A stretch of DNA of 42,524 nt from Bacteroidales bacterium (GTDB lineage: Bacteria > Bacteroidota > Bacteroidia > Bacteroidales > F082), in NCBI GenBank assembly GCA_015709215.1, contig JACCQN010000014.1, forward strand, positions 24,977 to 67,500, written 5' to 3'. The notes below the pieces were generated by a model. The model searched no databases. It saw only the letters and a program-made list of their open reading frames with translations, and was not told the origin of the DNA. This document shows positions 17,341 through 27,111 of this stretch, piece after piece. Each line of letters opens with the position of its first letter. Within the stretch, counting starts at the first letter, position 1. The translations under genes and the position numbers were made by a program.

Positions 17341-18156
17341 ATGAAAACGGGCTGGAAAACTGAATTACTGCTTGTTCTGATTTTTTTTCTCAGAATTTTT
17401 CAACTTTATGCACAACCCAATGATCGCTGGCACGCTGGCAGTGCCAAAGATTTAAATGGAGAAGTGTTAACGCTTTATGTGTTTCTCGAAACAACTGCGA
17501 ATCCCTGGACGGAAGAAGAAAAACAAGTAAAGCTGAATGAGCTCAGTATCGCCCAGCAATGGCTGATTACGCAGGCAAATAGTTGGGATGTTCCTTTGGA
17601 ATTTTCCACAAAACCCTTGGGAAAAGCAGCACCCCTTCAGCTTGAAAATATTCCAACAGGCACGGGAAGCGGCTCGGAGCGCACGGACTGGGCAATGGAG
17701 ATATTAAAAAAATCTGGTTATAGAAACGCACGGAAGGCATACAGGAAGATTTCCAGGCAAACAGGTTTTGACAATATTCAACTGATAATTTTTACCAAAG
17801 CTGGTGGTATTTCTTATGCCATGCGTTATGCCAAAAACTTTAGAAAGCGAAAGTTTTTCATGGAATCGGTTTTGCTGTACCAGCGTTACGATAATGATGC
17901 TCCGATGCCTGTTTCGGCAATTTTAGCGCATGAAATACTTCATCTTTATGGTGCCTGGGATTTATATACCACCTATGCCCAAACCGCTGACCGGCATCAA
18001 AAAGCGCAGGAGCTGTTTCCGGATGATATCATGCTGCGAGTAGGATATGAACTTAACCACCTCAAAGTGGGTGATTTAACTGCCTGGCTGGTAGGGTGGA
18101 ACAATTCAGAGCAACCCATTTTTGAGTGGTTCAGACCAGCTGATTATAGACAATAA
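17341..18156 (+). CDS. Secreted putative zinc metalloprotease (HExxHxxGxxD)
   Basis: A 271-residue protein with a signal peptide (hydrophobic 8-22, ending about YAQ 25). I do not recognise the family as a whole. The telling motif is AHEILHLYGAWDLY (196-209). This is HExxHxxGxxD, as in metzincin-like proteases where the last Asp can act as third zinc ligand (snapalysin, family M7, is an example). The region before it (DNIQLIIFTKAGGISYAMRY) could form the edge strand of such a fold. The ATG at 17341 is used; a TTG just before it is not needed. It follows the M48 gene by 10 bases and is closed by a terminator. Extracellular proteolysis is the likely role. Confidence 0.65.
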   Translation: MKTGWKTELLLVLIFFLRIFQLYAQPNDRWHAGSAKDLNGEVLTLYVFLETTANPWTEEEKQVKLNELSIAQQWLITQANSWDVPLEFSTKPLGKAAPLQLENIPTGTGSGSERTDWAMEILKKSGYRNARKAYRKISRQTGFDNIQLIIFTKAGGISYAMRYAKNFRKRKFFMESVLLYQRYDNDAPMPVSAILAHEILHLYGAWDLYTTYAQTADRHQKAQELFPDDIMLRVGYELNHLKVGDLTAWLVGWNNSEQPIFEWFRPADYRQ

Positions 18157-18182
18157 AAATGTATGATAAGTTTAGTAACATC

Positions 18183-18214
18183 AAAAAGCTGCCCTGAAAA
18201 CGAGGCAGCTTTTT
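18183..18214. terminator. Bidirectional terminator between convergent genes
   Basis: AAAAAGCTGCC (18183-18193) pairs perfectly with GGCAGCTTTTT (18204-18214) across a 10-base loop. Runs of A before and T after the stem let it work on both strands. It ends the rightward protease pair and the leftward gdhA gene. Confidence 0.9.
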
Positions 18215-18255
18215 TACCCAAAACGATGATCAGGTAATATTAAAATGGCTTGGAT

Positions 18256-19641
<1,386 letters not shown>

Positions 19642-19642
19642 T

Positions 19643-19650
19643 CAAACTTA
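19643..19650 (-). promoter_or_regulatory. -7 element of the gdhA promoter
   Basis: On the minus strand this reads TAAGTTTG, a full match to TAnnTTTG, 35 bases before the gdhA start codon. No convincing TTG lies 19-21 bases upstream, so the promoter may depend on an activator. Confidence 0.45.
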
Positions 19651-19711
19651 AGTAGTATTTGGTTTGCTTTTACACTGCATGCCGCATGATTGGTGGTATT
19701 GCGGACGAAAT

Positions 19712-19726
19712 TGCGTGATTCACGCA
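19712..19726. promoter_or_regulatory. Perfect 15-bp palindrome, candidate regulator site
   Basis: TGCGTGA and TCACGCA flank a single central T. It lies 33 bases beyond the end of the NarL-type gene and about 62 bases upstream of the gdhA -7 element, an activator-like position. Dyads of this kind with a central GTGA/TCAC are typical of dimeric LuxR/NarL or CRP-type binding sites. The regulator is not shown by the sequence; the adjacent NarL-type protein is the nearest candidate. Confidence 0.45.
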
Positions 19727-19759
19727 GAGAAATGTCAACAATCCTGGTTAGAGAGGAAA

Positions 19760-20419
19760 TTATAAGTCAACAAGATTATTTCGAATGGCAAATTTCACCA
19801 TGTCCACCATGGTTTTCAGGTTGAGTTTTTGCATGATATTATTTTTATGCGACTCAACTGTTCGCACACTAATAAAGAGTTTGTCCGCAATTTCTTTATT
19901 GGTATGGCTTTCAGCAAAAAGTTTTAATACTTCAAGCTCACGGGTAGATAGTTTTTGTTCGCGTTCGCGCTTGTTTTCCAGCTTGTTTTCGGCTTCTTCA
20001 AGGTAATTGCGCAAAATGAGATTAGTGATGGTTTTGGCGTAAAAATCATAGCCGTTTCTTAAGGTAAAGATAGCTTCAACCATTTCGTCACGATCTGTAT
20101 CGCTGGTAAGATGCCCTTTGGCGCCGGCGCGAATCATCTTCAGAATAAAATTCTCCATCTTATACATGCTCATTACCAGTACATTAACCATTTGATGCTT
20201 GCTACAGAGGTGTTTTACCATCACCACATCATTCGGATCTGGAGTATAAAATACTGTCATTACGATATGCACTGGATTATGATAGAGCAAAGGGATAAGT
20301 TCATTGATTGTGTTGGTACTATGGATAATTTCCAGCTCCGGAGTATCTGAAAGCAGGCAACGGATTCCGTCGCGCATAATGGGATGAGCATCCACCAGAG
20401 CCAGTTTGATTTTATCCAT
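19760..20419 (-). CDS. NarL/LuxR-type regulator with a degenerate receiver
   Basis: A 219-residue protein with a response-regulator layout. The receiver region (1-125) starts LALVDAHPIMRDGIRCLL. The C-terminal LuxR helix-turn-helix (about 150-215) has LSTRELEVLKLFAESHTNKEIA and VRTVESHKNNIMQKL and looks intact. Odd: the phosphoacceptor Asp is threonine 55 (HIVMTVFYTP aligned to the usual xVVLLDLxMP), the second acidic residue at the N-terminus is alanine 11 (VDAHP for VDDHP), and the conserved lysine of GYLLKD is serine 106 (GHLTSD). It therefore probably works without phosphorylation, by ligand, partner or abundance. It is divergent from the receiver-PPDK fusion gene and precedes gdhA in the same direction. 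Confidence 0.87.
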   Translation of the reverse strand: MDKIKLALVDAHPIMRDGIRCLLSDTPELEIIHSTNTINELIPLLYHNPVHIVMTVFYTPDPNDVVMVKHLCSKHQMVNVLVMSMYKMENFILKMIRAGAKGHLTSDTDRDEMVEAIFTLRNGYDFYAKTITNLILRNYLEEAENKLENKREREQKLSTRELEVLKLFAESHTNKEIADKLFISVRTVESHKNNIMQKLNLKTMVDMVKFAIRNNLVDL

Positions 20420-20579
20420 ACTGTATTAAGAAGTGCTATTGCGACCACAAATTTAAGAAATTGTGCTGAGGTTGGCCTTTTACAATAAAAAATCTGTTGT
20501 AGCTGACGCTTTTTTTGATGCATGTTTTATTGAAAACGCTTACTTCGGATTGTGAGAAATATTTGTGGAGTGTATTTTG

Positions 20580-20587
20580 TATATTTG
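20580..20587 (+). promoter_or_regulatory. -7 element upstream of the receiver-PPDK gene
   Basis: TATATTTG fits TAnnTTTG exactly and lies 27 bases before the start codon. No TTG is found at the expected distance upstream, so the call rests on one element. Confidence 0.4.
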
Positions 20588-20614
20588 TTCAACTATCACC
20601 AAAATTCTGATTGA

Positions 20615-23600
20615 ATGACTTCACACAATGATATCGGCCGTCGCTACGAGCAGCTAAGAGCTGAAAACCTTGAACGGATGAAGGAGTTAGCCACCCTGAA
20701 TAGAACAACTCAGGTTTTGCGCGAAAACAAGTCTCCCGAAGAAACCCTCAAACATATCTGCATGATATTACCTGACGGATGGCAATATCCTTCTTTTACG
20801 GGAGCCAGAATAATGTATAACGATCAAATATACCTCTCGCCTAATTTTACTTTATCGGAGTGGCGGCAAAAGCAGGAATTTGAGACTATCGACGGGAAAA
20901 AGGGATACATTGAAATCAGCTATTCCAAAGCATTTCCGGTTTGTGACGAAGGCCCGTTTTTGGAAGAAGAACGCGACCTGTTATTAAACCTGGCTAATCT
21001 TATCAGCGGTTATCTTAATAGCTTGAAAGGCAAACAGGTTATTGAGCCTGTTTCGAAACAACCGGAAGATGCAAAACAAAAAACCGGAGAACCTGCCTAT
21101 AGCCGTCAGCTTTTACAGAAATTTTTGAATAAGAACAATTCAGATCGGGATATTTACCATGATTTGATGACTTTTAAGGTGAAGGAAATTTTGCTGATCT
21201 CAAACTTGTATGATGCCTATTCTATTGAACGTGAAGGGCGATTTTCAGAACATGTGCTAGGTCATTATCACGAGCTTAATCTTACATCAGTACCCAGAAT
21301 TACGGGTGTGACAACAAATACCGAAGCTTTTGAAGCGCTGAGATCCAGACATTTCGACCTGATAATTTTTATGGTTAGCGTGGATAAAAAAACTCCTGTG
21401 GCGCTTAGTCAACGAATAAAAAAGGAGTTTCCTTATATTCCTATTTTTTTCCTGCTCAACAGCAATGCAGAGATAGCGCATTTTAACCAGGAAATTAAGA
21501 ATGCTATTTTTATTGATCGCATTTTTAGCTGGAACGGCGATTCTAATGTGTTCTTCTCGATGATTAAAATGGTTGAAGATCGTATCAATGTGGAGAATGA
21601 CACCCACATCGGCATGGTAAGAGTGATTTTATTGGTAGAAGATTCTCCAAAATATTACTCGCGGTATCTTCCAATTCTTTATAAAATTGTAATGGAACAA
21701 ACACGTCGAATTATTGATGACGTGAGTACCGACGAGCTTTATAAAGTATTACGTATGCGGGCCCGGCCAAAAATTTTACTGGCGAGCACTTATGAGGAAG
21801 CTACTCGAATTCTTACTCAATTCAGGGAATACATGCTTTGTTTGATTACCGATATGAAGTTTGATCGAAATGGTTTGCACGATGACAGTGCAGGCATCAA
21901 ACTGGTTGAGTTTGCTAAAAATCTGGTTCCCGATTTGCCAATTATCATCCAATCATCAGATCCCGAGAATGCTAAAGTAGCTTTTCGATACAAATCAACT
22001 TTTATCGATAAAAACAGCGAAACCCTTTCGCAGGATTTTCAGAGCTTTATCACGCATTATTTGGGCTTTGGAAACTTTATTTATCGTAATCGCTTTGGCA
22101 AGCAGATTGCACAGGCACGCACCCTTAAAGAGTTTGAATCGCAGCTTCGAACCATACCTGCCGAATCATTGCTGTATCATGCCCGTCGTAACCATTTTTC
22201 GCTTTGGTTGATGGCAAGGGGAGAAATCCGCGTGGCAAAAATTATTAATCCAAAACGTGTGTCTGATTATGCGGATGCCGAAGAACTTCGTCATGATTTG
22301 ATCACAATGATTCAGCAGTTCAGGAATGAGCAAAATGTTGGTAAGATTATTCCTTTTGAAGAAAACGCCATCCTCGATGAAAAAAATATTGTAAGCCTTT
22401 CCGAAGGGTCATTGGGAGGAAAGGGAAGGGGATTGGCTTTTATCAATACTTTGATACATAATTACGACTTTGCACAGCATGTGCCTGACATTAAAATCCG
22501 TACACCTAAAACATCGGTAATTGGCACAGAAGAGTTTCAGTTGTTTATGGAGCGTAACAACTTGCATGAATTTGCCTTGCACGAGAAAGATTTTGGGCGT
22601 ATCAAACAGGCTTTTATCGCCGGAAAACTAACCCCTACACTAATCAAAAGACTTGGAATTTTATTGGATAAAATTACGAAGCCGTTGGCTATCAGGTCTT
22701 CGGGATTATTTGAAGATAGTTTGGCTCAGCCTTTTGCTGGTATTTTTGAAACCTATGTATTGCCCAATAATCATCCTGATATTGATGTGAGACTACAACA
22801 ATTGACAACAGCAATCAAACTGGTTTTTGCTTCTGTTTATTCAGATGTGGCTCGCGGCTACGTTAATGCTATTCATTACAAAATTGAAGAAGAAAAGATG
22901 GCTGTTGTCATTCAGGAACTCGTGGGACGACAGTACGAAGATTATTATTATCCGCATGTGAGCGGCGTTGCTCAGTCGTATAATTATTATCCATTTGCAC
23001 ATATGAAACCTGAGGAAGGTTTTGCTGTTGCTGCGCTGGGGCTTGGAAAGTACGTTGTAGAGGGTAACAAGGCCTATCGCTTTTCGCCAAAATATCCGGG
23101 TCTGGAAATTAATTCCCCAAAAGACCAGTTTAAAAATTCTCAAATTAATTTTTTGGCGGTTGATCTCAAAAATACCACACCAGATTTGTTGCAGGGTGAT
23201 ATGGCCGGCCTGGCTACGCTGGATATTGTTGAAGCCGAGAAACATGGTACTTTACGGCATTGCGCTTCTGTTTATAATGCAGACAACAACACCATTTATC
23301 CCGGTATAAGTAAGCCGGGGCCACGCATTCTTAATTTTGCCAATATTTTAAAGTATAATTACACGCCATTGGCTAAAACAATCGAGGTTGTGTTGGATGT
23401 TGTGAAAGAAGCATTGGGAACAGCAGTTGAGATGGAATTTGCATTGGATTTGAATCGGGATAAAGAAGGACACTGTTCATTTTATTTGCTGCAAATCAAG
23501 CCATTACTTGGAAGCGCCGATGATTATGTGGTAGATATGGATAGTATTCCAAAAGAAGATATTGTGTTGTTTTCGGAGAAGGGTATGGGCAACGGGCTTA

Positions 23601-24085
23601 TCCGGAATGTGAATGATGTGATTTTTATCAACAAAGATACGTTTGACAAGCGATATACCGAGGAAATGGCGGCTGAGATTACAAAGCTGAATGAAGAAAT
23701 GGTTGCTGCACAAAGGCAGTATATTCTGATTGGCCCGGGCCGATGGGGAACACGCGACAAATGGATTGGAATTCCGGTTAACTGGCCGCAGATCAGTCAG
23801 GCAAAGGTAATTGTTGAAACCAGCTTTGAAGATTTCCCGCTGGATGCTTCTTCCGGATCGCATTTTTTTCATAATGTAACCTCCATGAACGTTGGTTATT
23901 TCACGGTTCAGCCTGAGCTTTCGGATAGTTTTATCAATTGGGAAATATTAAATAGTCAGCAGCTTCTAAAAGAAACAAAATTTTTCAAGCATGTACGCTT
24001 CGCTAAACCACTTGAAGTTAGGATGGATGGGAAAAAACGTATTTCGGTGATTAGTCTTGCCCAACAACCTTCTCCCAGCACCTAA
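20615..24085 (+). CDS. GAF-like / receiver / PPDK nucleotide-binding domain fusion protein
   Basis: An 1156-residue cytoplasmic protein. A coiled-coil start (1-40) is followed by a GAF-like region (about 40-140), then a degenerate receiver (about 188-310; Met 253 replaces the Asp in FDLIIFMVSV). A second receiver (about 335-500) keeps Glu342-Asp343, Asp413 (LITDMKF) and Lys466, with an inserted helical segment. The pyruvate-phosphate-dikinase/PEP-synthase ATP-binding region (about 590-960) has SEGSLGGKGRGLAFI, LAIRSSGLFEDSLAQPFAG and VIQELVGRQYEDYYYPH. The last 130 residues contain ILIGPGRWGTRDKWIG and SSGSHFFHN. The swivelling phospho-histidine domain and PEP-binding barrel of true PPDK/PpsA are absent, so it cannot run the full reaction. 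Signal-controlled ATP-dependent phosphotransfer is a guess. It is divergent from a phospho-independent NarL-type gene. Confidence 0.8.
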   Translation: MTSHNDIGRRYEQLRAENLERMKELATLNRTTQVLRENKSPEETLKHICMILPDGWQYPSFTGARIMYNDQIYLSPNFTLSEWRQKQEFETIDGKKGYIEISYSKAFPVCDEGPFLEEERDLLLNLANLISGYLNSLKGKQVIEPVSKQPEDAKQKTGEPAYSRQLLQKFLNKNNSDRDIYHDLMTFKVKEILLISNLYDAYSIEREGRFSEHVLGHYHELNLTSVPRITGVTTNTEAFEALRSRHFDLIIFMVSVDKKTPVALSQRIKKEFPYIPIFFLLNSNAEIAHFNQEIKNAIFIDRIFSWNGDSNVFFSMIKMVEDRINVENDTHIGMVRVILLVEDSPKYYSRYLPILYKIVMEQTRRIIDDVSTDELYKVLRMRARPKILLASTYEEATRILTQFREYMLCLITDMKFDRNGLHDDSAGIKLVEFAKNLVPDLPIIIQSSDPENAKVAFRYKSTFIDKNSETLSQDFQSFITHYLGFGNFIYRNRFGKQIAQARTLKEFESQLRTIPAESLLYHARRNHFSLWLMARGEIRVAKIINPKRVSDYADAEELRHDLITMIQQFRNEQNVGKIIPFEENAILDEKNIVSLSEGSLGGKGRGLAFINTLIHNYDFAQHVPDIKIRTPKTSVIGTEEFQLFMERNNLHEFALHEKDFGRIKQAFIAGKLTPTLIKRLGILLDKITKPLAIRSSGLFEDSLAQPFAGIFETYVLPNNHPDIDVRLQQLTTAIKLVFASVYSDVARGYVNAIHYKIEEEKMAVVIQELVGRQYEDYYYPHVSGVAQSYNYYPFAHMKPEEGFAVAALGLGKYVVEGNKAYRFSPKYPGLEINSPKDQFKNSQINFLAVDLKNTTPDLLQGDMAGLATLDIVEAEKHGTLRHCASVYNADNNTIYPGISKPGPRILNFANILKYNYTPLAKTIEVVLDVVKEALGTAVEMEFALDLNRDKEGHCSFYLLQIKPLLGSADDYVVDMDSIPKEDIVLFSEKGMGNGLIRNVNDVIFINKDTFDKRYTEEMAAEITKLNEEMVAAQRQYILIGPGRWGTRDKWIGIPVNWPQISQAKVIVETSFEDFPLDASSGSHFFHNVTSMNVGYFTVQPELSDSFINWEILNSQQLLKETKFFKHVRFAKPLEVRMDGKKRISVISLAQQPSPST

Positions 24086-24865
24086 TCAAGGTTTTTGTTG
24101 CATGAAGATCCACCTGAGTAATTCGGGTTCAGCAAAGGCATTATCCCAAGCGTTATGACCGGTTTCAGGGTAAATGCTATGACGAACCTCCATGTTATGC
24201 TCACGCATTTTGTTTACCATTTGCTGGCTATATGTAGGTTTTACCACCCTATCCTTTGCGCCATGAAAAACCCAGATCGCTGTTTCATGATTAAAGTTTT
24301 CAACCGCATCAGGATTGCCGCCTCCGCAAATAGGAAAAGCAGCCGCAAACAGTTCAGGCCGTCTGCTCAATAATTCAAAAGTACCCATGCCACCCATCGA
24401 CAGGCCTCCAATGTAAATGCGGTTTTTATCCACATTGGGCAATTGGCTAAGCGAATCCAGAAGGCCTAAAAGGAGACTCATGGCTGGCGTTGCTGTGCTG
24501 TCAGGAAAAAAAGTAAAAGTAAGCGAATCATTATCATAAACATCCCGCTGAACGCGCGCCCAATAATCCTCTTTGGGACATTGCGGAAAAACCACCATCC
24601 CTTCAATTTCCTTGTTTTGAATGGCATCCAGAAACAAATCTCCTCCATGAATCAGTTGAAGCATATTGTCGTTGCCACGCTCGCCTGAGCCATGGAGGAA
24701 AATTAGAAGTGGAAGCTTTTCATCAGCATGTTGCGGTTCTGATTGGACAAACCGGAAAGGTAAACTGTCATTTTCAGAAACATAATAAGCAGCTTGCCAA
24801 GATTGTCCAAAGCTGAATGACATTAAAGAAATTGACAGAATGAAGCTTATTAATAGCTTGATCAT
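24086..24865 (-). CDS. Secreted alpha/beta-hydrolase (esterase-like), last gene of the glucan locus
   Basis: A 259-residue alpha/beta-hydrolase with a signal peptide (1-21, ending FSFGQS). The oxyanion segment LIFLHGSGERGND, the nucleophile elbow GLSMGG (Ser156), Asp205 in GAKDRV and His237 in ETGHNAW form a complete triad. It resembles the small dienelactone-hydrolase/feruloyl-esterase-like enzymes often found in polysaccharide loci. The start at 24865 is preferred because it lies 7 bases after the GH3 stop and begins a normal signal peptide. A start at 24919 would overlap GH3. Its context suggests removal of ester groups from the glucan or its fragments. Its stop codon directly abuts that of the convergent PPDK-fusion gene. 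Confidence 0.8.
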   Translation of the reverse strand: MIKLLISFILSISLMSFSFGQSWQAAYYVSENDSLPFRFVQSEPQHADEKLPLLIFLHGSGERGNDNMLQLIHGGDLFLDAIQNKEIEGMVVFPQCPKEDYWARVQRDVYDNDSLTFTFFPDSTATPAMSLLLGLLDSLSQLPNVDKNRIYIGGLSMGGMGTFELLSRRPELFAAAFPICGGGNPDAVENFNHETAIWVFHGAKDRVVKPTYSQQMVNKMREHNMEVRHSIYPETGHNAWDNAFAEPELLRWIFMQQKP

Positions 24866-24872
24866 GAGAATT

Positions 24873-27098
24873 TTACTTAAGCTCAAAAATTGTTTCCAGG
24901 CTTGCATTAGAATTTCCACCTACAAAAATGCTGAATTTTCCCGGTTCGGTTACATATTCATTTTCTGAAAGATAAAAACCAATTTGATTGGGATGCAGAC
25001 TAAAATAAACTTTTGTAGTAGCTCCTGGCTCCAACCAAACGCGTTTAAAAGCCTTAAGTTCCCTTACAGGACGCGTCATTGAGGCTACATGATCTTTCAC
25101 ATACAGCTGTGCGATTTCTTCCCCGGCTACTTTTCCGATATTGCTGATTTCTACGCTAACCTTGATAGAATCGTTCAAAGCATATGTTGGTTTTGATACG
25201 CTTAAATTGTTGTAACTAAAAGTAGTGTAGCTCAGGCCAAATCCAAACGGATAAAGCGGTTCATTTGGAACGTCAAGGTATTTGGAGGTGTATTTGCTAT
25301 TGGCATCAAAGGGACGTCCGGTATTTTTCATGCTGTAATAAATCGGGATTTGCCCAACATTTCGCGGAAAAGTAACCGGAAGTTTAGCCGATGGGTTGTA
25401 ATCGCCCGAAATAATATCGGCAAGTGCATGTCCGGATTGCGTGCCTAAAAACCAGGCTTGTAAAATTGCAGGACTATTTTCGGATAACCAATTGATTGTA
25501 AGTGGCCTTCCGCTCATGATTATAGTGGCTACAGGTTTTCCCGTTTTTATAATCATTTCTGCAAGTTCGTGTTGCACGCCGGGAAGCGAAAGCTCAGAGC
25601 GACTTGCAGCTTCTCCCGACATCCAGTATGCTTCACCAAGGGCAAGGATTACAAAGTCAGCTTTTTTTGCTGCATTTTCAGCATTTTTAAAGCCTGATTT
25701 GTCGTTACCTTCAATGGCACAGCCTTCTTCAACTAAAAGTTTCGCGTCAGGGAATCTTTCTTCAAGACCTTTTACCAGACTTACTGCTTTTGTCCAGTCA
25801 CCTGCCGCTGACCAGCTGCCAATCAAATCGCGTTGGTTGCTTCCCATCGGGCCTATCACAGCGATGGTTTTTACACCCTTATCGATGGGTAAAGTATTTT
25901 CTTGGTTTCGGAGCAGCACAACCGATTTTCGGGCCATATCGCGCGCAGCTTCCAGCTGATCAGGACGCATGATGTTATTTTTTTGGCGCTCTTTATTGCT
26001 GTATCGGTATGGATCGTCAAAAAGGCCTAAATCAAATTTTACCTTTAGAATTCTGCTTACCGCCTGATTAATCAAGTCTTCGGAGATACGTTTTTCGGCT
26101 ACCAACTGAGCCAGTGATTGCTGAAAGAAACCCGACTGCATATCCATATCTACGCCAGCCACCAGCGACTGTGCGGCAGCATCTGCTGTATCGGCTGCCA
26201 CACCATGATAAAGCAGTTCCATGATGGAGGTATAATCCGTGACCACAAAACCATCAAATCCCCATTCATCACGAAGCAGCTCGGTAAGTAAAAAACGATT
26301 GGATGTGGCAGGCACGCCATTGAGGTCGTTGAATGATGTCATAGCTGTTGCAACACCAGCATCAACAGCAGCTTTGTAAGGAGGCAAATAGACTTCACGC
26401 AGCATAATTCCGGACATATCCACGGAATGATAATCGCGGCCGGCCTGAGCAGCTCCATAGGCTGCAAAATGCTTGATACAAGCTGCTACCGTATTCAAAT
26501 CTTTAAGATCATTACCCTGAAAGCCTTTCACCCGTGCTGCGGCAATCACCGAACCCAAAAACGGATCTTCACCAGCGCCTTCTACCATACGACCCCATCT
26601 GGGATCTCTTGCTATATCTGCCATTGGGGCAAATGTCCAGTGTAAGCCTTCGGCAGCGGCTTCTTCGGCAGCTATGCTGGCCGCATTTTCTATTGCTTCG
26701 AGGTTCCAGCTCGCCGCTTCTGCCAACGGAACAGGGAAGATAGTCCTGTGACCATGAATAACATCATAACCAAATAGCAACGGAATGCGCAAACGTGTAT
26801 TGTTTACGGCCATTTCCTGAAGGCGGTGTGTGTAATCAGCACCATAAGCATTAAAAATTGCCCCAACCTTGCCTTGCTTGATATCGCTTTCGTATTCCTT
26901 TCGTATAAAAGCTCCGGTTTGATCCATATCGCTGGTATAAAGCGTGAGCTGTCCGATTTTTTCCTCAATGGTCATTAATTCAATTAATGAATCAATTTTC
27001 ACAGCAATTTCATCATTTTTTACTTGAGTGGGTGTATTACAAGAAGCAAGTATGATAAGTGCAGTAATTACGGGTAGGAAAATCTTAAACGTATTCAT
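24873..27098 (-). CDS. GH3 beta-glucosidase lipoprotein
   Basis: A 741-residue GH3 enzyme of the BglX type with an SPII signal (LASC, Cys20). The N-terminal barrel has TIEEKIGQLTLY, FAPMADIARDPRWGR, EGAGEDPFLG, KHFAAYG and the nucleophile Asp288 in GFVVTDYTS. The second domain has AVIGPMGSNQRD and the acid/base region GEAYWMSGEAASRSE. A C-terminal fibronectin-like domain (SVEISNIGKVAGEEIAQLYV) closes it. It removes glucose from non-reducing ends and most likely acts in the periplasm on oligosaccharides imported by SusCD. GH3 alone does not fix the linkage; two GH144-type neighbours favour beta-1,2 (sophorose-type) substrates. It lies 13 bases after the second GH144-type gene. Confidence 0.92.
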   Translation of the reverse strand: MNTFKIFLPVITALIILASCNTPTQVKNDEIAVKIDSLIELMTIEEKIGQLTLYTSDMDQTGAFIRKEYESDIKQGKVGAIFNAYGADYTHRLQEMAVNNTRLRIPLLFGYDVIHGHRTIFPVPLAEAASWNLEAIENAASIAAEEAAAEGLHWTFAPMADIARDPRWGRMVEGAGEDPFLGSVIAAARVKGFQGNDLKDLNTVAACIKHFAAYGAAQAGRDYHSVDMSGIMLREVYLPPYKAAVDAGVATAMTSFNDLNGVPATSNRFLLTELLRDEWGFDGFVVTDYTSIMELLYHGVAADTADAAAQSLVAGVDMDMQSGFFQQSLAQLVAEKRISEDLINQAVSRILKVKFDLGLFDDPYRYSNKERQKNNIMRPDQLEAARDMARKSVVLLRNQENTLPIDKGVKTIAVIGPMGSNQRDLIGSWSAAGDWTKAVSLVKGLEERFPDAKLLVEEGCAIEGNDKSGFKNAENAAKKADFVILALGEAYWMSGEAASRSELSLPGVQHELAEMIIKTGKPVATIIMSGRPLTINWLSENSPAILQAWFLGTQSGHALADIISGDYNPSAKLPVTFPRNVGQIPIYYSMKNTGRPFDANSKYTSKYLDVPNEPLYPFGFGLSYTTFSYNNLSVSKPTYALNDSIKVSVEISNIGKVAGEEIAQLYVKDHVASMTRPVRELKAFKRVWLEPGATTKVYFSLHPNQIGFYLSENEYVTEPGKFSIFVGGNSNASLETIFELK

Positions 27099-27111
27099 TT
27101 TAAGCAGGTTA

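Noticed and set aside
20615-24085. Calling the product PEP synthase or pyruvate phosphate dikinase
   Set aside because: Only the nucleotide-binding region is present; the phospho-histidine and PEP-binding domains are missing.
25441-25959. A 172-codon frame antisense to the GH3 gene
   Set aside because: It is a shadow of the GH3 coding sequence with a serine/proline-rich, low-information product.
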